From Takakia lepidozioides (Eukaryota; Streptophyta; Takakiopsida; Takakiales; Takakiaceae), in contig CM060731.1 of NCBI GenBank assembly GCA_030704615.1, positions 21,392,001 through 21,452,000 on the forward strand: DNA of 60,000 bases, in the 5' to 3' direction. A program made the translations under genes and the position numbers. Shown piece after piece: positions 56,871 to 60,000 of the stretch. Position 1 is the stretch's first letter; every line of letters starts with the position of its first letter. The notes beneath the pieces are model-generated. The model had not been told where the DNA came from. It made no database searches and was given only the letters and a program-made list of their open reading frames with translations.

Positions 56871-58236
56871 GGTCCTCGATTCAAGTGAATACAAATGACT
56901 ATAGAGATAAGGAAAATGAAGGTACATTTCAGCTACCGTCCAGTCTCTCACAGACCGGTGAACAATGTTGTGTATTCTACGACTACATTCACAGCAAACA
57001 ACAGACTAGATTTACAGAGACATTCTCAATATCCTCCTCGGAGCTCCAGTGTAACACGCAATGGACCCCTTTCTCACAAGCGGACCAAGAAGAAAGGAAG
57101 AGCGCAAAAAGAGGATGAAAAAATTGGGAAATGATTGCTGGCTGGAGAGGCTTTCTTAGGGATGAGCTCACTCTATCATCCGTAGGGACACATCCATTCA
57201 GTTTTCATCCCCGTGAATCATCTATCTCCTCGGAGTCCATGGGAGTCTCAATGGATGTATGAACCCAAGAACTTGGATGTATAATAAAGTTTTTCCCGTA
57301 GTAGATGAATGTATCTAGATTGGGGTGCCTCGTGAGGGTTCAGCTGATTCACGGTGCTCGGCCAGCTCCTGTGACATGGCCCAACTGCGATGCCATTTGC
57401 GGTTTTGCCAATTTGCATGCTGCACTGCCTTGCGAAAAGCTTGGGCTAAAGCAGAGCGGTTAGCTTAAATTAAACATGGCGCTTGGGGCTGGCTAACCCT
57501 ATCGTGGAGACTCCGCGCTACTGCCTTTTGCGAACACTAATGGCAAGAGATGTGGATATGGAAGCGATGCGTTCTATAGAGTTCTGGATCAAGAGAATAA
57601 GTGGAGCGTGTCAGTGGCTCCAAGGTCGAAGAAGACAGAGAGACGCCATGGCCATATAGACTGATTTCTAGCTTAGTAACAAAAAGAGAATTATGTGGTG
57701 TAGATTGCAATAGCAGTGTGACTGGCCTTTGATTGAATGGACTAAGAGCAGAGATGAGCGAACGTGGAGACGGTGGAAGTGCGTGGCAACTGAGAGCTTT
57801 ACAACCTCAGTGCCACTTGCTTTCTGGTTGATTCTACGGCTGTGGGCGATTTAGGGTTTCGGGGTTGACTTCATCGGTGGCTCTCCCGGGGCCTTCATCA
57901 GTCAGCCTGGACAACATGGCGCAGGGTGGAGGCAGCTGGCAGCAGAAATTCTCGAGACTGCGTGGGCTTGATGTTGAGGAAATGGGCATTATACATGCGG
58001 GTCTTATTTGCTGAATCTTTTTACAAGGGAATTGAGGGTTTGTAGTTTGTCCGATCCAGGGATTAGTGTCGAGGCAGGCAGTTGCTTGCTTGTGTACTGG
58101 TCTCGTGGTGGTTCCCGTGTGCAGGAGACACTGGAGTTTTAAGCTTCTGGGGTGTAGTTTATGCGTGAGGAATGAGTACACGAGAGTTTCTGGTGCAATT
58201 ATCCTTGTCTCTGTGTTCTGCGTACTTGGTTTCAGA
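56871..58236. other. Divergent upstream region between primase-like and unknown gene
   Basis: No coding gene supported. Both flanking genes start outward from it, so promoter elements of each should lie here. An acceptor-like TTTCAG at 58231-58236 directly precedes the start Met of the right-hand gene, suggesting an intron in its 5' UTR. Confidence 0.4.
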
Positions 58237-58483
58237 ATGTCTATGATGGATGAGTGCGAGAGCGTTCGCGAGAGTGTTCGGGTGGCTTTGAGAACAAAGC
58301 TAGAGGAGGAATACGTCCGTCTGTTTAGAGATAAGGATTTGGACGTGCTTGGAGAAAATGGATTCACTGATGCAAGACTATTTGCCATTTGTGATGAGGG
58401 AACTCTTAAAGAAGTTCTTCCTGGCCGACGTGCTTTGGTGCGATTGCTCGTTGCCGAATTTGTACAGCCCCAGCCTCTTGAAG
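58237..58483 (+). CDS. First coding exon of an unknown gene
   Basis: It begins MSMMDECESVRESVRVALRT and ends at a donor AAG|GTATGTT after PQPLE. The exon encodes about 82 residues, charged and helical: LEEEYVRLFRDKDLDVLGEN, GFTDARLFAICDEGTLKEVL, RALVRLLVAEF. The helical pattern with LGENGFTDA..L is reminiscent of a SAM-like or degron-type helical bundle but I cannot name it. Later exons are right of the window or not recognised. A purine-rich 5' context and the TTTCAG acceptor support this start. Confidence 0.45.
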
Positions 58484-58735
58484 GTATGTTTGCTCTCTAG
58501 TGTGTGATCCTGTGTACGGTGTATCAAGCAGTTTATTCGATCGATAGATCCATGTTAACAAGTAAAATGTGAGGAGGGTCCTTTGAAAGACACGGTTGTT
58601 TGTTATTTATATGTGGAATTCTGGTTGTGCACTACATGATAGATGCAACTCAACAACATGGGTTGGCTGTTGTGGGGATACTTCTCAAAGCTTTTGTAGC
58701 ACCTACAGCAGGCAGCAGGGTTTTGCTTTTCTTCC

Positions 58736-59083
58736 TGCTTTTGTTGCTTTTCTTTGTTTTTCTGTCTTGAGGTCGAGTAGTTTAAGCAGTCAATGAACAC
58801 AAGGTCAGGTGCTTAAGGTTTGCAAATAATTTATTTATTCCGTAGGATGGAATCTGCTCAGATTCAAGATTGGATTGGATTGTAAGGAATCTCTGCATTT
58901 CATGGTCTGTGATTGACCCTCATGCTTTTCTATACCTTCTCTCTTGCTTTTGTTGCTTTTCTTTGTTTTTCTGTCTTGAGTTTGAGTAGTGCAAGCAGTC
59001 AATGAACAGAAGGTCAACTGCTTAGGGTTTGCAAATAATTTATTTATTCCATAGGATGGAATCTGCTCAGATTCAAGATAGAA
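58736..59083. repeat. Direct duplication in the first intron, about 209-bp step
   Basis: Nearly the same sequence, with TTGTTGCTTTTCTTTGTTTT, TTGCAAATAATTTATTTATT and GGATGGAATCTGCTCAGATT blocks, occurs at 58736-58870 and 58943-59083. Only a few substitutions separate them. A local tandem duplication in the intron following the exon at 58483. Confidence 0.75.
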
Positions 59084-60000
59084 CAACAATAGAACAATAG
59101 TGGAAAGAAAAGGGACAATTCTTCATGATTAGTTTGTTTCTTAGCTATGGCTAGTGTTAGGGTAGTGACGTGCGGTTAACGATCTCCCTTTGAAGGTGGG
59201 GTTACTTTATTTTCATACTTGCCCTCTAGACACCCGATGACAATGCAAATCAATAATTCTATTGCCGTCGCAAGTGTGCACCGCAGCACTATAGTTCATT
59301 ACTGCATGTTAGCCTCACCTTACCGTGGGCCCAGGTTATGTAGATTCTTGGCACCTTGACTTCAGAATCTTTGCTTGATTATGACCTGTTGTTCTACGAG
59401 CCCACATACTCATGCAGGTACGCTTTAGGACCGTGTAGGCGAGATTCTTCCGGAGCTGTTAGGGTTTCGTGCTAAAATGTGTTTTGCTAGCTCTTTGAAT
59501 GTCCAAGTTTTCCAGACTTAAAAGGACTATTATTTTCTCAAGGTCGGTCAGATTGCGGCAGATGAGGGCAGGTTTGTGTAAGGTTTTTTGTGGTTCTTCT
59601 TTTTCTCTTCGGTGTGTGTTACGGTTTCCCAGTCTATATACATTGTCTATCACTGTTGTGGTTCTTGCCAAGATCCAGGTAGGGTACATGTATTGGTTGT
59701 GCAATTGTTGGTCTTATGATGATTGGCTGTAAGGCCAACCAGAATCTTTTGTCATTACGGCCATGGTGGGTTAAGTTTATGTCACTGTACAACTTCTCCA
59801 GTAAAACCTCTTCTGATCCCTTACAAGCTGATTGACCTCTTTACGCAGTTGGTAGTATCTAGACCAGAGCATTTTTTCATCTTTGATATTACAGCAGTCC
59901 TTATAGAGCGCCTGCCTCTCAGCAATCTTGAGCTTGATCTCATGGGTCCACCAATTTACTGCTCTACCACAGATAATTAGTTTCCTTCCATGACTCGGGT
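59084..60000. other. Intronic or intergenic sequence at the right edge
   Basis: Likely part of the intron or later part of the gene that begins at 58237. No exon could be identified. Not obviously repetitive. Confidence 0.35.

Overview
This is eukaryotic nuclear DNA. Genes are split by GT-AG introns and packed among transposable elements and satellite-like arrays. The histone deacetylase at the left end carries the C-terminal YASYGSN-type domain of plant HDA5/HDA18, so the source is green-lineage. Huge introns, Ty3/gypsy chromoviruses and a methyltransferase-bearing retroelement suggest a repeat-rich streptophyte alga (Chara-like). That organism guess is inference, not proof.

Layout. 0.85-10.9 kb (minus): a complete-looking 14-exon class II histone deacetylase; two LINE 3' ends and a tRNA-derived SINE sit in its introns. 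11.85-15.0 kb (plus): a decayed non-LTR-type reverse transcriptase element, broken by another SINE. 15.5-17.3 kb: AT-rich palindromic tandem repeats holding an 823-bp piggyBac-like non-autonomous element with TTAA duplications. 17.7-23.2 kb (minus): a Ty3/gypsy element (element 1) encoding protease, a DNMT3-like cytosine-5 methyltransferase, RT, RNase H and an integrase ending in a PHD finger. 23.2-27.0 kb (minus): a chromodomain Ty3/gypsy element (element 2) whose 627-bp LTR abuts the 5' side of element 1. 27.9-28.8 kb and 47.8-49.6 kb (minus): two copies of a gene resembling permuted (beta-class) amino-methyltransferases.

28.97-29.95, 40.65-42.44, 46.5-47.6 and 49.64-50.14 kb are arrays of a GC-centred palindrome, in three of them set at an exact 53-bp period. 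30.5-32.7 kb (plus): a broken nuclease-kinase gene like Crinkler-type effectors. 35.9-39.7 kb (minus) and 50.3-53.0 kb (plus): two inverted copies of a MULE-like transposase gene (SWIM finger only in the first). Between them lie a coiled-coil ORF, two divergent paralogous ORFs of an unrecognised family, palindrome arrays and one amino-methyltransferase-like gene. 55.2-56.9 kb (minus): parts of a DNA primase small subunit gene. 58.24 kb (plus): first coding exon of an unknown gene running off the window.

Most of the window is mobile DNA. Cellular genes are the deacetylase, the primase-like gene, probably the genes at 33.3-34.1 and 58.2 kb, and perhaps the unknown paralogue pair. The most interesting item is element 1, which joins a de novo-type DNA methyltransferase to a chromatin-reading integrase. 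This copy is dead, with lesions that look like C-to-T decay.
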